Part shown: piece after piece, positions 1-11,032 of the stretch
Layout of the letters: every line of letters starts with the position of its first letter
Position numbering within the stretch: position 1 is the first letter of the stretch
Source: Pyropia yezoensis
Lineage: Eukaryota > Rhodophyta > Bangiophyceae > Bangiales > Bangiaceae
Length of the DNA stretch: 64,000 nucleotides
Assembly (NCBI GenBank): GCA_009829735.1
Contig: CM020619.1
Span: forward strand, 23,647,554-23,711,553
Reading direction: 5' to 3'
Program-made: the position numbers and the translations under genes
Notes under the pieces: model-generated
Database searches by the model: none
The model's input: the letters and a program-made list of their open reading frames with translations, nothing else
What the model was told of the DNA's origin: nothing

Positions 1-1847
1 GCCTTCAGGCACGCCTGGCGGCCGGCGCCCCACGACGCCGACGCCGACCGCGATGCCGACCGCGGTAGTTGCGACTGCCTTCGCAGCACCCCGCCCGCCG
101 CGGTGTCGCCGCCGCGGTGGTCACGGACGTTGGCGCGTGCACCACGCAAGCTCCCGGCTGGATCGCTTCGCCGCGACGGCTCACCTCAAGATCCGGCAGG
201 GCCTCCCCTCGATTGTGCCTGTGAGCGGTGTTTTTTTGCTGCATATGACTACATTTTAGGCGCAGATCCGATGCGGTGAGGGGGGGGGCACGCCTAGTTA
301 AGAGGGCGTTTCTTGTGCAGCCTGGGTTTCACGGTCTTCCTCGTCTCCTCATTGGCCGACGAAGATCAATTCGATCGCTGTGAGAGACAATTCTTTCACC
401 GCATTGGCTCAAGAGCGAGGTGTCACAGCATTTTATTCCTTTGGACCTGAAAAAGTCGAAGAATGCACACGTGTTCACCAGCACCCGTTGTCGCGGCAGT
501 GTGGGGCAGGTGAGAATAGAAAAGAATGGAAAAGAACGCCAAGCAAAGAGTCAACCGTTCCTCAAAGAACGGATGCTGGAACCACGCACCACACCATGAA
601 GGCCACCCTCCCCTCCTCATCCACTCTCGCAGCGTCCAAAGCCCCCGACCCTCGTCCGGCGCACGCCCCAAAGGCTCACTACCCGTCACACACTCGGGGT
701 TGGCGCGGTCAAACAGGGGTGGGCCCGGCGCAGGGGGCGTCTTTTCACGCCTCGGGGGAGGTGCGGTCCCCCCATGACTGTGACTCTACCACCTGTGGCG
801 GATGTACGGTCCTCTGCATCTCGGAGGCTTTTCGACCCTCATAGTACACCTGCAGACGCTTCCCCGGGGCATCTCAGAGATGTCTGATAATGCCCGGGGT
901 AACAGCGACAGGAATGCGGCTATTGATGGGGGAAGGGCTGTCACCTTCAGATCCCGGCGGGGGGGGTGATGAAGGGGGAGGCGTCAAGGCGACGGGAGGA
1001 GGGGGGGGAGGGGTGGAAATGTCGTGCACGGGGTGTGGTAGATTCAAACGCGGGGACACACTCATGCGCAAGATCCCGGCGGCCGCGTCACCGGGGCTGC
1101 GCCCGGCCGTCCCTCACGGTGCGCGTGGCGTGGGCTGAGAATTGGGGTCATGAAAAAAACCCCAATTTTCTTCTCAGCCACTCACAGGGCTGCACGCTTC
1201 TGTGAAAAGGCTGGTGTAAAGAAACCAAGGCTGCACACCTCAACTAGGCGTGGGGGGGGGTGGCCGGGGGATCCTCCCGGGCGGGGGCAGGGCAAGGCAC
1301 GCCGTGGCTTACACTATTTTAGAGCGCGCGGCGGATTCTGGTGGTGGCAACGGGAATCTTGGCCTTGTCCGCTCGTCGAATATACGGCTCACCCGGGGAG
1401 CCGGTGCTTATGGATGGGTTCGCGGTGTGCGGGGCGGGTGCGCCTGCTCGCGGCCGCGCCTCTGCTGTGGGCCGCCGCCGCCCCCCGTTTGGGTCGAAGC
1501 GTGCGCGGGGATGCGCTGTGCGGAGGCAGGGCGTGTATCATTCTTCCTGGATACGACGGGGGGTATCATCCCCTCGCATGATGCGGCGGTGGCGGGCCAT
1601 CTCTCCACAGCGCTGCCGCATGTGTTCCCCTGCAAAACCATCCCCCCTCACCCCCTGCCAGATGACTCGGGCATACGGCCCGCCGGTGGGGCTGCGGGAC
1701 ACCGGGAGGTCATGACTGAACAACACCCGGGGCGCCTCCATTCCTATTCCCGCCATCATCCTCGACTCGGGCCGCACCACCCCCCCCAACCCCACAGCCT
1801 CACCAGCCCATCCCCGTCGCTGCCTCCGCCCACCCCGCCCACCACCA
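1..1847. other. Left flank, no supported gene
   Basis: Several open frames exist on both strands, but none shows a recognisable domain. They are arginine-, proline- or glycine-rich translations of GC-rich sequence that overlap one another. G- and C-homopolymers are frequent (for example near 960-1015 and 1250-1260). The only clear structure is the hairpin at 1133-1179. Part of this stretch is presumably the upstream region of the bZIP gene, but no convincing core promoter is visible. Confidence 0.5.
1133..1179. repeat. Imperfect hairpin
   Basis: The left arm GGCTGAGAATTGGGGT (1133-1148) pairs with ACCCCAAT at 1159-1166 and then TTCTCAGCC at 1171-1179, with a short bulge on the right arm and a ten-base loop. 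Its AATTGGG/CCCAATT core resembles the termini of the MITE family at 38622 and 39898, so it may be a MITE end-to-end remnant. That link is inference. Confidence 0.5.
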
Positions 1848-2211
1848 TTGGTCATGAAGAAGGTCAACACCCCCCACCCAGCGCCGGCACCGACGCCGCC
1901 GCCGCCGCCGCCGCCGCTGCCGCTGCCGCCGCTGCCGACCGGCATGTTGCCGTCGCCGCGTCCACCGCGGTCGCCGCCGCTGTGGCAGCCGCCGCTGTCG
2001 CTGCCCATCCCCCCCCATGACTGGCGGGCGCCCGCCACGGCGGCAGCGGGGCTGGCGCTCCTCCGGGCCGCCGCTGCGGTGGTGGCGGCCAACCCCCCGG
2101 CGGCAGTGGTCAGCACTACCAAGGCGCCGCCGCCGTCGCCGCTGTGGGCCGGGTCTCCAACCACCGTCTCGGCGGCCTCAACGGCGTCATCGTCTCCACC
2201 GCCGCCGCCGC

Positions 2212-2259
<48 letters not shown>

Positions 2260-2828
2260 CGTCGTCGCTGACGCCGCCGCCGCCGCCGCCACCACCACCG
2301 TCGTCCCGAGTGTCTTCACCCGCCGACAGGGGGCCACCGGCGGCGACGGGGCGCAAGCGCCGCCGCCCCTCGCCCTCACCGCCGCCCGCCGCTACCGCCA
2401 TCCCCACCATCGGCGCAGAGGCAACGGTCCCCACCCCACCGCCCGCCCCACAGGCGGCGCTGCCCACCACAGCGCAAGCAGCCGCGACGCCTGCCGGGGA
2501 CCTCGACGGTGGGCAGGGGAGCTCCACTCCCCCCTCCCCGCCCCCCCCCCCCAGGCCCCGCAAGCGGGGCCGCCGGCGCGCCCCCGGCGTCACCGACGCG
2601 GACCGGCGGGCGGCGCGGCTGGCCCAGAACCGGCGCACCGCCGCGGCGTCCCGCGCGCGGGCGGCGGCGGCGGCGGCGGCGGCAGCGGCCGCGCGCGACG
2701 CCGCGGCCGCCGCCGCGGTGGCGGCGGGGGCGGAGAATGGGCGGCTGCGGGAGGAGGTGGCGGCGCTGCGGCGGGCGCTGGCAGCAGCGCCCGCGGCGGC
2801 GGCGGCGGGGGGGGAGGGCGGGCGGTAG
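1848..2828 (+). CDS. bZIP transcription factor
   Basis: Predicted nuclear DNA-binding protein of 326 residues. Residues 1-235 are low complexity: long proline runs broken by short Ala, Ser and Thr stretches, with a basic patch GRKRRR near the middle. Residues about 238-245 (RKRGRRR) look like a nuclear localisation signal. The basic region carries the family signature N261-x7-R269 (NRRTAAASR). Counting ten residues from R269, the zipper positions fall at 279, 286, 293, 300 and 307. The first three are alanine; L300 and L307 are in exact register (LREEVAAL). It is therefore a bZIP with a short, alanine-rich zipper. The first ATG of the open frame was taken; the true start could be later. A 475-codon frame on the opposite strand (1538-2965) is a GC-driven shadow. 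No intron is needed. Target genes and partner cannot be inferred. Confidence 0.75.
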
Positions 2829-2879
2829 TGCGGCGCCAAGGGTACCGCAGAGTGTATCACGCGCCGCACATGATGGAAG

Positions 2880-2965
2880 ATTACGTAATTTCGTGATCTC
2901 ATGCGTGATTTAGCGCGTGATCTAAGGTGACGCGCAGCGAGAAAACGCGTGATTTGGGACGTCAT
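2880..2965. promoter_or_regulatory. Cluster of ACGT-core palindromes
   Basis: ATTACGTAAT (2880-2889) is a perfect palindrome of the type bound by bZIP dimers. GACGTCAT at 2958-2965 is one base short of a CRE octamer. Between them GCGTGAT recurs. They lie 50-140 bases after the bZIP stop codon. The sites are seen; regulatory use, for instance autoregulation, is a guess. Confidence 0.25.
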
Positions 2966-3335
2966 TACGAGTTAAGTATACGACACAAATGCAACCCGTA
3001 CGCGGTTGTCCGTGGCCCTGTGGCCATTATGTAGCCCATGTCCAATTTTACATTTCCTGGTGACTTGTGAGTCCGTCCACTGAATATTTGAGAGAACTTA
3101 GAATCTGAGTATTAAGTGCCAGTCAGTACATATTGATGTCGAGCAAGTCCAACACGGGGACAGGCGTGTGCGGCTGTACCGTGGTTCGCTCGACCTTGAC
3201 CCCGCGCGACCGAGTGCGGACACGGGTAAGCCTCACGGAGACTGACATTAGTACTAGGCCTACCCGCTGCTGTTTTGAGTCCTAAAGTGCCGCCAGAGCA
3301 TCTGCGCTTCTTAAACAGAACTTTCCTGTTTATCG

Positions 3336-3707
3336 TCAAGCGTCGTCTTCATCACCCGCCAGATCCATGTCAACCTTCTCATCAATGGCCTCGGAGTCGT
3401 CCATAGCCGCCAGCCAGCACCAGGCGACCTGCTCTCTCTGCTCCCGCCCAAGTCTCTCAAACTCATCAGGTATAGCAGTACAAGCCATCAGGGCCACTTG
3501 TGGTGTTTTACCAAGCTTGTCCGACCTGGTCGGAGTCGAGACTTGGTCCGGGTCAACTGCCGTTGGGCTGTTTCCGGCTGAATGGATGGCTGTGAGGTTG
3601 TTTCCCAGTCTTGATCTTGATCTTGACTTCGACCGCATCGGCCAAGATTGGGAAAGCAGCAATACCTCGCCGATATCTGCCTGTTCCGTGTCCGGTAAGA
3701 GATGCAC
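3336..3707 (-). CDS. Hypothetical acidic-tailed ORF
   Basis: 123-codon frame with a protein-like C-terminal half: a stretch with charged helices (RLGREQREQVAWCWLAAM) followed by an acidic tail ending in GDEDDA. GC content here is nearer 50-55 percent than in the flanks. A MITE-like palindrome (3597-3664) lies inside the N-terminal half, so the frame may be the 3' part of an older gene or transposon gene fused to MITE sequence. No family recognised. Confidence 0.22.
   Translation of the reverse strand: MHLLPDTEQADIGEVLLLSQSWPMRSKSRSRSRLGNNLTAIHSAGNSPTAVDPDQVSTPTRSDKLGKTPQVALMACTAIPDEFERLGREQREQVAWCWLAAMDDSEAIDEKVDMDLAGDEDDA
3597..3664. repeat. MITE terminal-repeat palindrome
   Basis: A TTGTTTCCCAGTCTTGAT arm faces CCAAGATTGGGAAAGCAGCAA across a short spacer containing CGCATCGGCC. 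The right arm closely matches the right end of the MITE at 39064-39087 (CGGCCAAAATTGGGAGAACA). It is best read as both ends of a MITE brought together by internal deletion. Confidence 0.5.
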
Positions 3708-4189
3708 CCCGGCAACGGAGTTGTGCAGCTCTACCTGCGCTTCGGGAGGCAGGACATCGGCGTGTAGCCAGCAGTGAGCAATGTCCTCCGCTGAGATGGC
3801 GTCCTACTCTTCCACGACAATCCGCGCTGAACGGCGGGCACACGTCATTGCTCATCACGCTTTGTACTTCACACATTTATCAGCATCGTACGGCTCTAAG
3901 TTCGCAACCAGAAGTTTATATGTAAGCCGGGCATGAAGACAGTACGTTGTAGAGGAGTTGATCTTGGGATAACTGGCTTGATTATGTGAGGACCACACGT
4001 AACCAATCCGCACATAACCGGATGCAGACTGTACTACATCTCATGACTGGCCCGAGTTGTAGTGGCTCTGCCCACCTGCTCGTGGTCCTCCGCCGCGGGG
4101 ATGCAGAGCGCAGCACACAGCGGACGACGCCCCGCGTCCGCTTTGGCGATGCGCACCCGAAGCCAGCGCCCATGTCACTGGTAGCCGCT

Positions 4190-4640
4190 GCGGCACCGGT
4201 AGCGTGCGCCGTCGCGTCCGCCGGCAGCGATTGCAGCGGTGGTAGCGGCGGCGGCGGCGGTGGAAGCGGCGTCAGCGGCGTCAGTGGCGGTGGTTGTGGG
4301 CAGAGGGGGCGGTGACAGCAGTGGCAGCTGCAGCCACAGCGGCAGCGGCAGAGGTAGCGGTGACCGCGACCGCGGAGGCCGTGACGGTAGCGGGCCGCCA
4401 GCGGGGCGCGCCAAGGCGCCCCTTGGAAGCAGGGGCGACGTCGGGGGTACTGCCCCCGCTGTTGGGCACCCTCCCTTGCCACCAGACGGATCCTTTCCGC
4501 CTGAGAGTGGAACGGCGGTGCTTGCTGCAACGATGGCGGCAGCAGCGGTGGTGGTGGTGGCCGCCGCGGCGGCAGCGATAGTGGCAGTCGCGGCGGCGGT
4601 GGTGGAGGTGACTGCGGCGGCGCCTGTATGTGTCGCGGGC
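4190..4640. repeat. GGC/CGG-type low-complexity block
   Basis: Dense GCG, GGT and CGG triplet runs give long open frames on both strands, made mostly of Ala, Gly, Ser, Val or Arg. None carries a domain. The frame at 4239-4922 is the longest but shows only alanine and valine runs. Confidence 0.6.
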
Positions 4641-5394
4641 GGCGTCCCCCACCATATCCTCTGCCTCCCCGCCACCCTGTTCTTGCGTGCGCTCAACGAA
4701 CGGCTCGCCCTCCCCCTCCTTCCGCCGCTCCCTCGCCGCCCTCCTCACCCCGGATGGGTGGGTGCCGTCCTTCGGTGGTATATAATCTCCATAAGGCCCT
4801 ATCTGGGGCGCTTTTGGGACGCTCTGGTGGATTCGAGTACATTAGTCAGTACGATACCACGCCGGCGGGCGCAGAGTAGCTATGAACTGTCAGATACTTA
4901 CTTGAGACGAGATACGATCTAAGCTCTCGATTCGCAAGAGGTCTTGGCCACGAGACCGCGCAGCGGCCGAGTTTACGAATGCAAAGGCCAGCGACAGCGG
5001 GAGCCGGGCTGGGAAGGGGGGGCCAGGCCAGGCCGGGATGGATGGTGGTGTAGCCGAGGATGAGGCAAGGGAGGATGGCTCTAGGAGACTACGAAGTGCT
5101 TACCGGTCTTCCTGGCGCTGCACCTCGCCGCCGTCGAGCGGGTAGATGGACCCGCCGCCTAGGAGGGGTGGAGGCAGGGGCGGCGGCTGGGGCGACCGGA
5201 CAGGCGTTGTGCCGGGCCCAGGGCCCGGCTGCGCCCAGGGGGGGGGGAAGGTGGCCCCCCCCATCCCTTTTCAGCCGCTCGCCCACGCTCGGCCCAGAGC
5301 GGCCGGGGCGAGGTACCCTGTGGCTCCGCAGGCTGCAACTCGGCCATACCGCGCCCTACCAGCGCAGAGTAGCCTGTCTTTGGAGAAGGCGCAG
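4641..5394. other. Intergenic, no gene seen
   Basis: A TATATAA motif lies at 4779-4785, but no convincing coding frame starts downstream. The GC-rich stretch 4985-5394 probably contains the 3' end of the DIRS-like element, whose recombinase stops at 5395. I could not recognise a terminal repeat that would fix its edge. Confidence 0.45.
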
Positions 5395-7012
5395 CTACTG
5401 CCCGCTGGGGAGGTAGCGGTTGTTGAGTTCCCGCGCGTACTCGTCCGCCTGCGTGCCGGCGTCCACGTAGCTTGCCGACCCCGTCGATGTGTAAATGTCC
5501 TTCATCCCCATCAGCGTCGCGATGAGGTTGAGCTCGCAGCCGTAGCTGTGGGAACGTGTCGCTGCGCCGCTCCGTAGGGAGTGGCCACTGTAGGTGCCGC
5601 CCGCCTGTGTCTCGATGTTGAGCATGTAGAGGCTCTCGCGCATCCAGGCGGTGGCAATTTCCGTCGAGAGAGAGGTTGTGACCCCAATGGGCGTAAACAG
5701 CGCCTGGTATTTTTCAGCCTTCGCGCATTGGACCGCGGCGACATGCCCCCGTACAAGCTCCAACGGTTGGTCTTGCTTGGCGCCCCGACAGCGGGGGATG
5801 CGGCTGTGTAGGCGCTGTAGCAACCCCAGCCCTGACTTCGCACCGACCCGGGATGGCAACCAGGGGGCACCAGGTGCCAGGACACGCCCGCCATGTGGGG
5901 ATGGTTGGCGGCCGTGGCCCGTGCCCGGCACTGGGATGCGGTGGACTACGCTACCCACACGTGAAAGAGGGACATCTGATGGGTTTTTGCATATTTGTGA
6001 GGGACTTGACTAGATAGAAGTGAGTGTGAGACTAGTGCGGGAGAATGGAATTAATGGTGATAGTGGCCCCCGACCTGACGGGGTTTGACTCGGGTCGGGG
6101 CCACTCGGGGCTAGGGGGGGGCTACCTGGCGAACGTGCAGAGGCTCCCCCAGATGCACGTTAAGAGGGACAGCGAGGCGCCCTTGGCCTGCACCCTGAGG
6201 GAAAAAGACAACTGCGCGTTTGCCTTCCTCTTCCCCGTGTGCCCTACCGTGCGTATCTGTCGGCCCGGCCGACAGGCACGTGAGGAACCAGCCATAACAC
6301 TCTCGTAGTTCGCCCTTCTGAGTTACCTGTCCCCTTTCCTCGAGGGATATTGACACGTGTCGGAAGTGGATCGAGTTTATACCGCAGTCGCTCCCGGTTG
6401 GTGCGCTCGCCATGCTTATAGTGGGCCATCTGGATGACCATCGTCATGAACATCAGGTCCACGTCTCGATGGCGGAGGTTCGCCCGTCCGCCCACCCGCT
6501 TGAAGGTGCGGGCAGTAAAGGCGTGCCCGGCGGCGCGTCGGCATAGGCCAACGTCGCTTGTCTGAAGCCCGAGGATGACCATTCGTACGAGCGCCTCAGC
6601 GGGCAGGGGAAGCATCCTGTTCCGCAGCCCTTCGTGGGCTTCGGCGTATAGGGGCGCAAAGCAGGAGCGGAAGGCCATCAGGACGGGGCCGACGGCCGGC
6701 TTGTGAATATGCAGCATCGCATGCTCTGCGTTAATTGGAGTCCAGTCGTGCTGGATAGTGCCGGAGGAGCCGGCGCCGCGTTCGTACACCTCCCCGACGT
6801 GACAGCCAACGGTCTCAGTCGTCGTGGCCAGGAAGGGGTACCGACTTGTCTCGCAAAAGGCGATAAACGCCGCCCATTCGGCAGCGTAGGCGCCCTTTGT
6901 GGAGTCGGCGAGCTGGCTCCTTAGCACGGGGCGGCAGTGTTGGCGCCGGGCCCCGCCCCGAACGTGTGCGCCCCGACAACGGCCGCGGCTCGGATCCGCG
7001 TCGCGGCGGCGA
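5395..7012 (-). pseudogene. DIRS-like tyrosine recombinase, split by a solo LTR
   Basis: The enzyme would integrate circular element DNA by the tyrosine-recombinase route. The N-terminal half (7012-6387) has the SAM-like core-binding fold pattern beginning LRSQLADSTKGAYAAEW. The C-terminal half (5815-5395) carries the H-x-x-R motif in GHSLRSGAATR and a candidate nucleophilic tyrosine in GSASYVDAG, followed by a stop at 5395. The 571-base LTR at 5816-6386 interrupts the frame with a 5-base duplication (GTCGC/GGCGC). Deleting the LTR plus one copy keeps the frame, so the gene was open when hit. The N-terminus is cut off by gypsy element 2. A Crypton recombinase is the alternative, but the matching DIRS RT/RNase H pieces make a DIRS origin more likely. 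Confidence 0.7.
5816..6386 (+). mobile_element. Solo LTR, gypsy family 1
   Basis: 571 bases beginning TGTAGCAACCCC and ending ATACCGCA. It is clearly homologous along its whole length to the two 572-base LTRs of element 1 (7238-7809 and 11033-11604). Flanks are GGCGC (5811-5815) and GTCGC (6387-6391), a 4-of-5 target-site duplication. No internal element sequence remains, as expected from LTR-LTR recombination. Confidence 0.85.
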
Positions 7013-7237
7013 TGTAGCACAATAGGGAACCGATGCTCGCCCACTCTCAGGGAACGCTCACCAGGGGGGATCGGCACCAACCTCACCGGAAGGCCTAGGT
7101 AACATTCCTTGGAGCGCAAGCAACGGGACAAAGATGGGAGCCCAAATGAAAGGAGTTTGTTGTTCTACCTTCGCCGGCGGGGGATTCGTCGCCGGCCCCC
7201 TCGTCATGAACCCTCGGAGACACCACTAACTACCCTC

Positions 7238-7809
7238 TGTAACATCCCTGGCCCTGACATGGCGCTGACCCGGGATGGCAACCAGGGGACACCATATGCC
7301 AGGACACGCCCGCCATGTGGGGACGGTTGGCGGCCGCGGCCCGTGCCCGGCACTGGGATGCGGTGGACTACGCTACCCACACGTGAAAGAGGGACATCTG
7401 ATGGGTTTTTGCATATTTGTTAGAGGCTTGACTAGAGAGAAGTGAGCGTGAGACTAGTGCGGGAAAATGGAATTAGTGGTGGTAGTGACCCCCGACCTGA
7501 CGGGGTTAGACTCGGGTCGGGGCCACTCGGAGCTAGGGGGGGGCTACCTGGCCAATGTGCCGAGGCTCCCCCAGATGCACGTTAAGAGGGACAGCGAGGC
7601 GCACTTGGCCCGCGCCCTCAGGGAAACAGACAACTGCGCGTTCGCCTTCCTCTTCCCCGTGTGCCCTACCGTGCGTATCTGTCGGCCCTGCCGAGAGGCA
7701 CGTGAGGCAAAAGGCATACCATCCTCGTAGTTCCCCTCTCTGTGTTACCAGTCCCCTTTCCCCCGAGGGATACTGACATGTGTCTCAGTGGATCGAGAAT
7801 TATTCCACA
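7238..7809 (+). repeat. Element 1 5' LTR
   Basis: 572 bases starting TGTAACATCCC and ending ATTCCACA. It contains a conserved GC-rich inverted motif around 7490-7525 (CCCCGACC facing GGTCGGGG) that could form a hairpin in the transcript. Homologous copies lie at 5816-6386, 11033-11604 and 33234-33805. Confidence 0.88.
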
Positions 7810-7816
7810 TATCTGC

Positions 7817-7832
7817 TGGAGCAGCAGGGGAC
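7817..7832 (+). other. Element 1 primer-binding site
   Basis: TGGAGCAGCAGGGGAC seven bases after the 5' LTR, complementary to a tRNA 3' end GTCCCCTGCTGCTCCA. The same 16 bases serve element 3, and a one-mismatch version serves element 2. Confidence 0.7.
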
Positions 7833-8018
7833 TTGAGTTCTTGAGAACTGACAATTGGGAGCAGCGGTTGTTTTGTTCCTGTTTTGTCTTTTTCCACGGT
7901 TTGGGAATTATTTGCAGCCGTTCACGGGAATCCCTTTCCTGGCTCTCCAACCCCGCTCTTGTGGTCTGACGATATTTGGACACACCTTCAACTGGATTGT
8001 GGCAGTCAAGAGACCATC

Positions 8019-10079
8019 ATGGCTGCCCCATCTGGCACGACGGTGCCCGAAGGTGTAGACCCTGCGTCTCTTGACGCATCCCTGGTCACCGCGGGGGACG
8101 GTGTCCAACCCGGCGCTGTCCCGGCGGGCGAAGCAGACCCGGGTGTGACACCCGGTAGCGGGCTGGAATTTACAGGCGGCCAAGTACCTCCTGCTCCGGT
8201 TCCTCCGGCTGTCCCTCCTGTGGGTGCTACCCGGGGTTCAACGGCGTTTGAGTCAGCCTGAAGCGGACGGCGCCCTCCTGCCGTTTCTACTCCTGAACTT
8301 CCAGGGTTACTCCCTGGTGTGTTTACTCCTGGACCTACACACAGCAGCTGGGTGTACACTCCCCGTCCTGTGGGCGCTTACAGTACCGGAGGCACGCCTA
8401 TGACTGGCTCCAAGGGGCCCCCGGAGGTCTCGACTACTGGGACAGGTCAAGCGCTTCCTCCTCTGGCGTCGTATGGGGCGGGAGGTTCCAAGACCCGCTT
8501 CCGAAGCAGCCGGAGGCGGCGGCGTCGCCGTCGTCATTCAAGCACCCGTGAAACAAGTTCCTCCATCTCTGAGGAGGGGTATGACCTGGAAGCGACCCCT
8601 GGTCCCACTCGGCGCAGGCTGGTGGAGCTCGACTTCCCTGCCCACCAAGTGGGGGGCGCCTCCCTGAACAAGGTCACGTACTGGGGCAACGACCTTCTGG
8701 ACAACGAATAACAAGGTTACGCTCGGAAGATGGCCAAGAAGATAGCATGCCTGAACCGGCGTATGCAGCCGAGCCTCGGGAGACATCCCAAGTTTTGTGG
8801 GAAAAAACCGGCGCATATCTTCGCCTTCCTGCGCCGGTTTGTCAAGGCATGTAACGACAATGACGTGTCGCAAGGCAAGGCACCCTACCTTCTGGTTAAC
8901 GTCATGACCGGAGAAGCGGAAAAGCGGTTCGCCCAAGGGCTTGGCAATCTTAACCCGCTCATTATCTGTGACTTGTTCTCCAAGTTCACTCGAGCAATCC
9001 CGCTGAGAACCATCACGGCCCTGGACGTCACATCGGCCTTCTGTGAGTACTGCATAGCCGCCTACGGCCCTCCGGACTCCTTCTGGACCGACAACCGTCC
9101 CCAGTTTGCATCCGTGATCTTCCAAGGAGTCTGCGACCTGATGGATATCAAGAACTTGTTGACAACCTCGTGTCACCCGCAAACGAATGGCCAAGTGGAA
9201 TGATTCAACCGGACCCTGGTAGATATGCTCCCGTTCTATGTTGAGGAGCACCAAGAAGACTGGGACGAGCTCCTGGCCGTCTACACTCTGGCCTACAACT
9301 CTCGGGTTCACAGGATAACCGGAGTGGCTCCGCTAGACTTTGTCACTCCAAGGCAGTTCACCACATTCTCCCTGGACAGAATTCCAGATGGTCTCCAACC
9401 TGCCCTGAAGCCGGGTCCCAAAGCCAAGGATGAGTTCCTGAAACAACTAAAGCTCCTCCTGCCACGAGTCAAGGAGTCGACTGTAAAGACCCAGGAGCGA
9501 TATAGGCGGGACTTTGACAAGGGCGTCCGGAAAAAGAACAAGGAAATGGGTGATGGTGACTGAGTTTTTGTGGACAACCATAGCAAGACCGGGGGGAAGC
9601 TGGACTCTAAGACGGATGGGCCCTACGAATTCCCGAGCACAGATGGCTGGACGCTCCTTCTAGACGTGGATGGCTCCCCATACCTGGTGAGTAGGGACCA
9701 CGTCACTCGAGCTCCCCCGCCAAGCAAGAGGGTCCTATCACGGCGTAAGCGCGCTGCAGTACCCTGGTTATCCCGACAAGAAGGCCGAGAGCATGCCTGC
9801 GTCATGTTTGTAGATCACGCCCGGATGGAGGGACCCCTGTACCTGCGCGTGCGCTGGTTCGGCTTCAACCCTCCTGATGATACCTGGGAGCCATCCAACC
9901 GGTTAGTCATTTCTTGTTTCTGTGCCTACACGCGGCAGAGTCGAATTGGGGGCACCCCAGTGGCCAACGCAGGCAAGATCCTGGAGTCAGACTTGGAGGA
10001 TGACGAGAAGGAAGGAGCTGACCGGGGCCTGCCGGACGAGTCGAGCTCGGAAACAACGGACGAGGAACAAGAATATTAA
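8019..10079 (+). pseudogene. Element 1 gag-integrase-chromodomain remnant
   Basis: A gag-like start (ATG 8019) gives a Pro/Gly-rich N-terminus ending at 8261. A second frame (8319-8711) has an Arg/Ser-rich stretch. The frame 8730-9203 begins with gag core sequence (AHIFAFLRRFVKACNDND, similar to RVFELLRRFTKACEDN of element 3) and passes without a break into the integrase core (CDLFSKFTRAIPL, then TDNRPQ). A TGA at the arginine of the usual VERFN motif (9201-9203) is a CGA to TGA change. The frame resumes to 9563, and a chromodomain (LRVRWFGFNPPDDTWEP) lies in 9570-10079. Missing between gag and integrase: zinc knuckle, protease, RT and RNase H. Confidence 0.75.
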
Positions 10080-10461
10080 GAAAAGGGAACGGGTGTATCA
10101 AAGAATCAAGCACTACAAGCACGGAACTACTAGAGAACTAGCAAGCACCCGTTCGAGCAATCAATCTCTCCGCCTCTTCCCCCCACCCTTCCCCCATGAC
10201 CCACCTTCCTCGCCCTCAGATATTACTCCCGGCGCACGCGCTGCGCTGCACTAGCACCGTCCAGCGCCTCAGCAGCTGCACGACGAGACTTCGATGAGGA
10301 AGGTATGGCGGAATAAGGCGGTCGAGACGCCTCGGCATACTCCGCCGCCGAAGCACGGATGCGGACACTCGGCGCTCGGTCAGGGGCAGATCCAGTACCA
10401 GCGTGAAGGGTAGGTATTCCAGTCGAGCAACTCAAGCCGAACCGGAAAAGCTCTGGGAGCG

Positions 10462-10875
10462 TTACTGAGCCAGGCGCATCTGGTCAGCCGTGCTTAGGCG
10501 CGCCTTTTCCATCTCGGTCAACACCCCGCGCTGGAGTTCCATACGCCAGATGGCCAGGTAATCCTGCTGGCACCGGACCGAGCTGACGTTCCCGACTACT
10601 GTGCTGCAGCGCCGGCCAGCGAGGGGATCTTGACCAAGACCTACCTCCGGGAGCCCCACCGGGGAGGTCTCGACCAGGCGCGACGCCGGAGCCGGGGGCA
10701 CTTCGCGCGCATCCTCCGCCGGCACGACCGGCGTCTGCACCGAAACTAGAGGAACCGGAGGCAGGGGAGGGGTACGATCACCCGAGTTCTCTTCCGCATG
10801 ACCCGGAGCCGCAGCCATGGTCCCAACCTGGATCTCGGAGCTGGACATGCCGTCCAGAGCCAAGGGGAACGGAAG
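10462..10875 (-). CDS. Element 1 antisense ORF
   Basis: Lies between the chromodomain ORF and the 3' LTR, opposite to gag-pol. It begins MSSSEIQVGTMAAAPGHAEE and has a Pro/Val-rich N-terminal part, then a predicted helical part (LAIWRMELQRGVLTEMEKAR), ending at 10462. The open frame also extends upstream into the 3' LTR, but that part is LTR sequence. A further frame (10223-10435) may be a displaced continuation. It is in the same place and orientation as the antisense ORFs of elements 2 and 3. I could not align it convincingly to them, so homology is unproven. Confidence 0.4.
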   Translation of the reverse strand, partial: LPFPLALDGMSSSEIQVGTMAAAPGHAEENSGDRTPPLPPVPLVSVQTPVVPAEDAREVPPAPASRLVETSPVGLPEVGLGQDPLAGRRCSTVVGNVSSVRCQQDYLAIWRMELQRGVLTEMEKARLSTADQMRLAQ

Positions 10876-11032
10876 CCCAAGGTGAAGGAGGAAGGAGGGG
10901 GGGACAGCGGGGGAAGGTGACCACGTCTCTGGGTGAAGACACTCGACCTCGGCACAGGTATGGACGTGATCGAGCCTGTGCGCAGTGGCACCTGAAACGG
11001 CCCGAAAACGTGCCGCATCAGGGAGGGAGCTA

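Noticed and set aside
1538-2965. 475-codon minus-strand frame
   Set aside because: It overlaps the bZIP gene on the other strand and is made of Ala/Gly/Arg runs from GCC/GGC triplets; the plus strand has a real DNA-binding domain.
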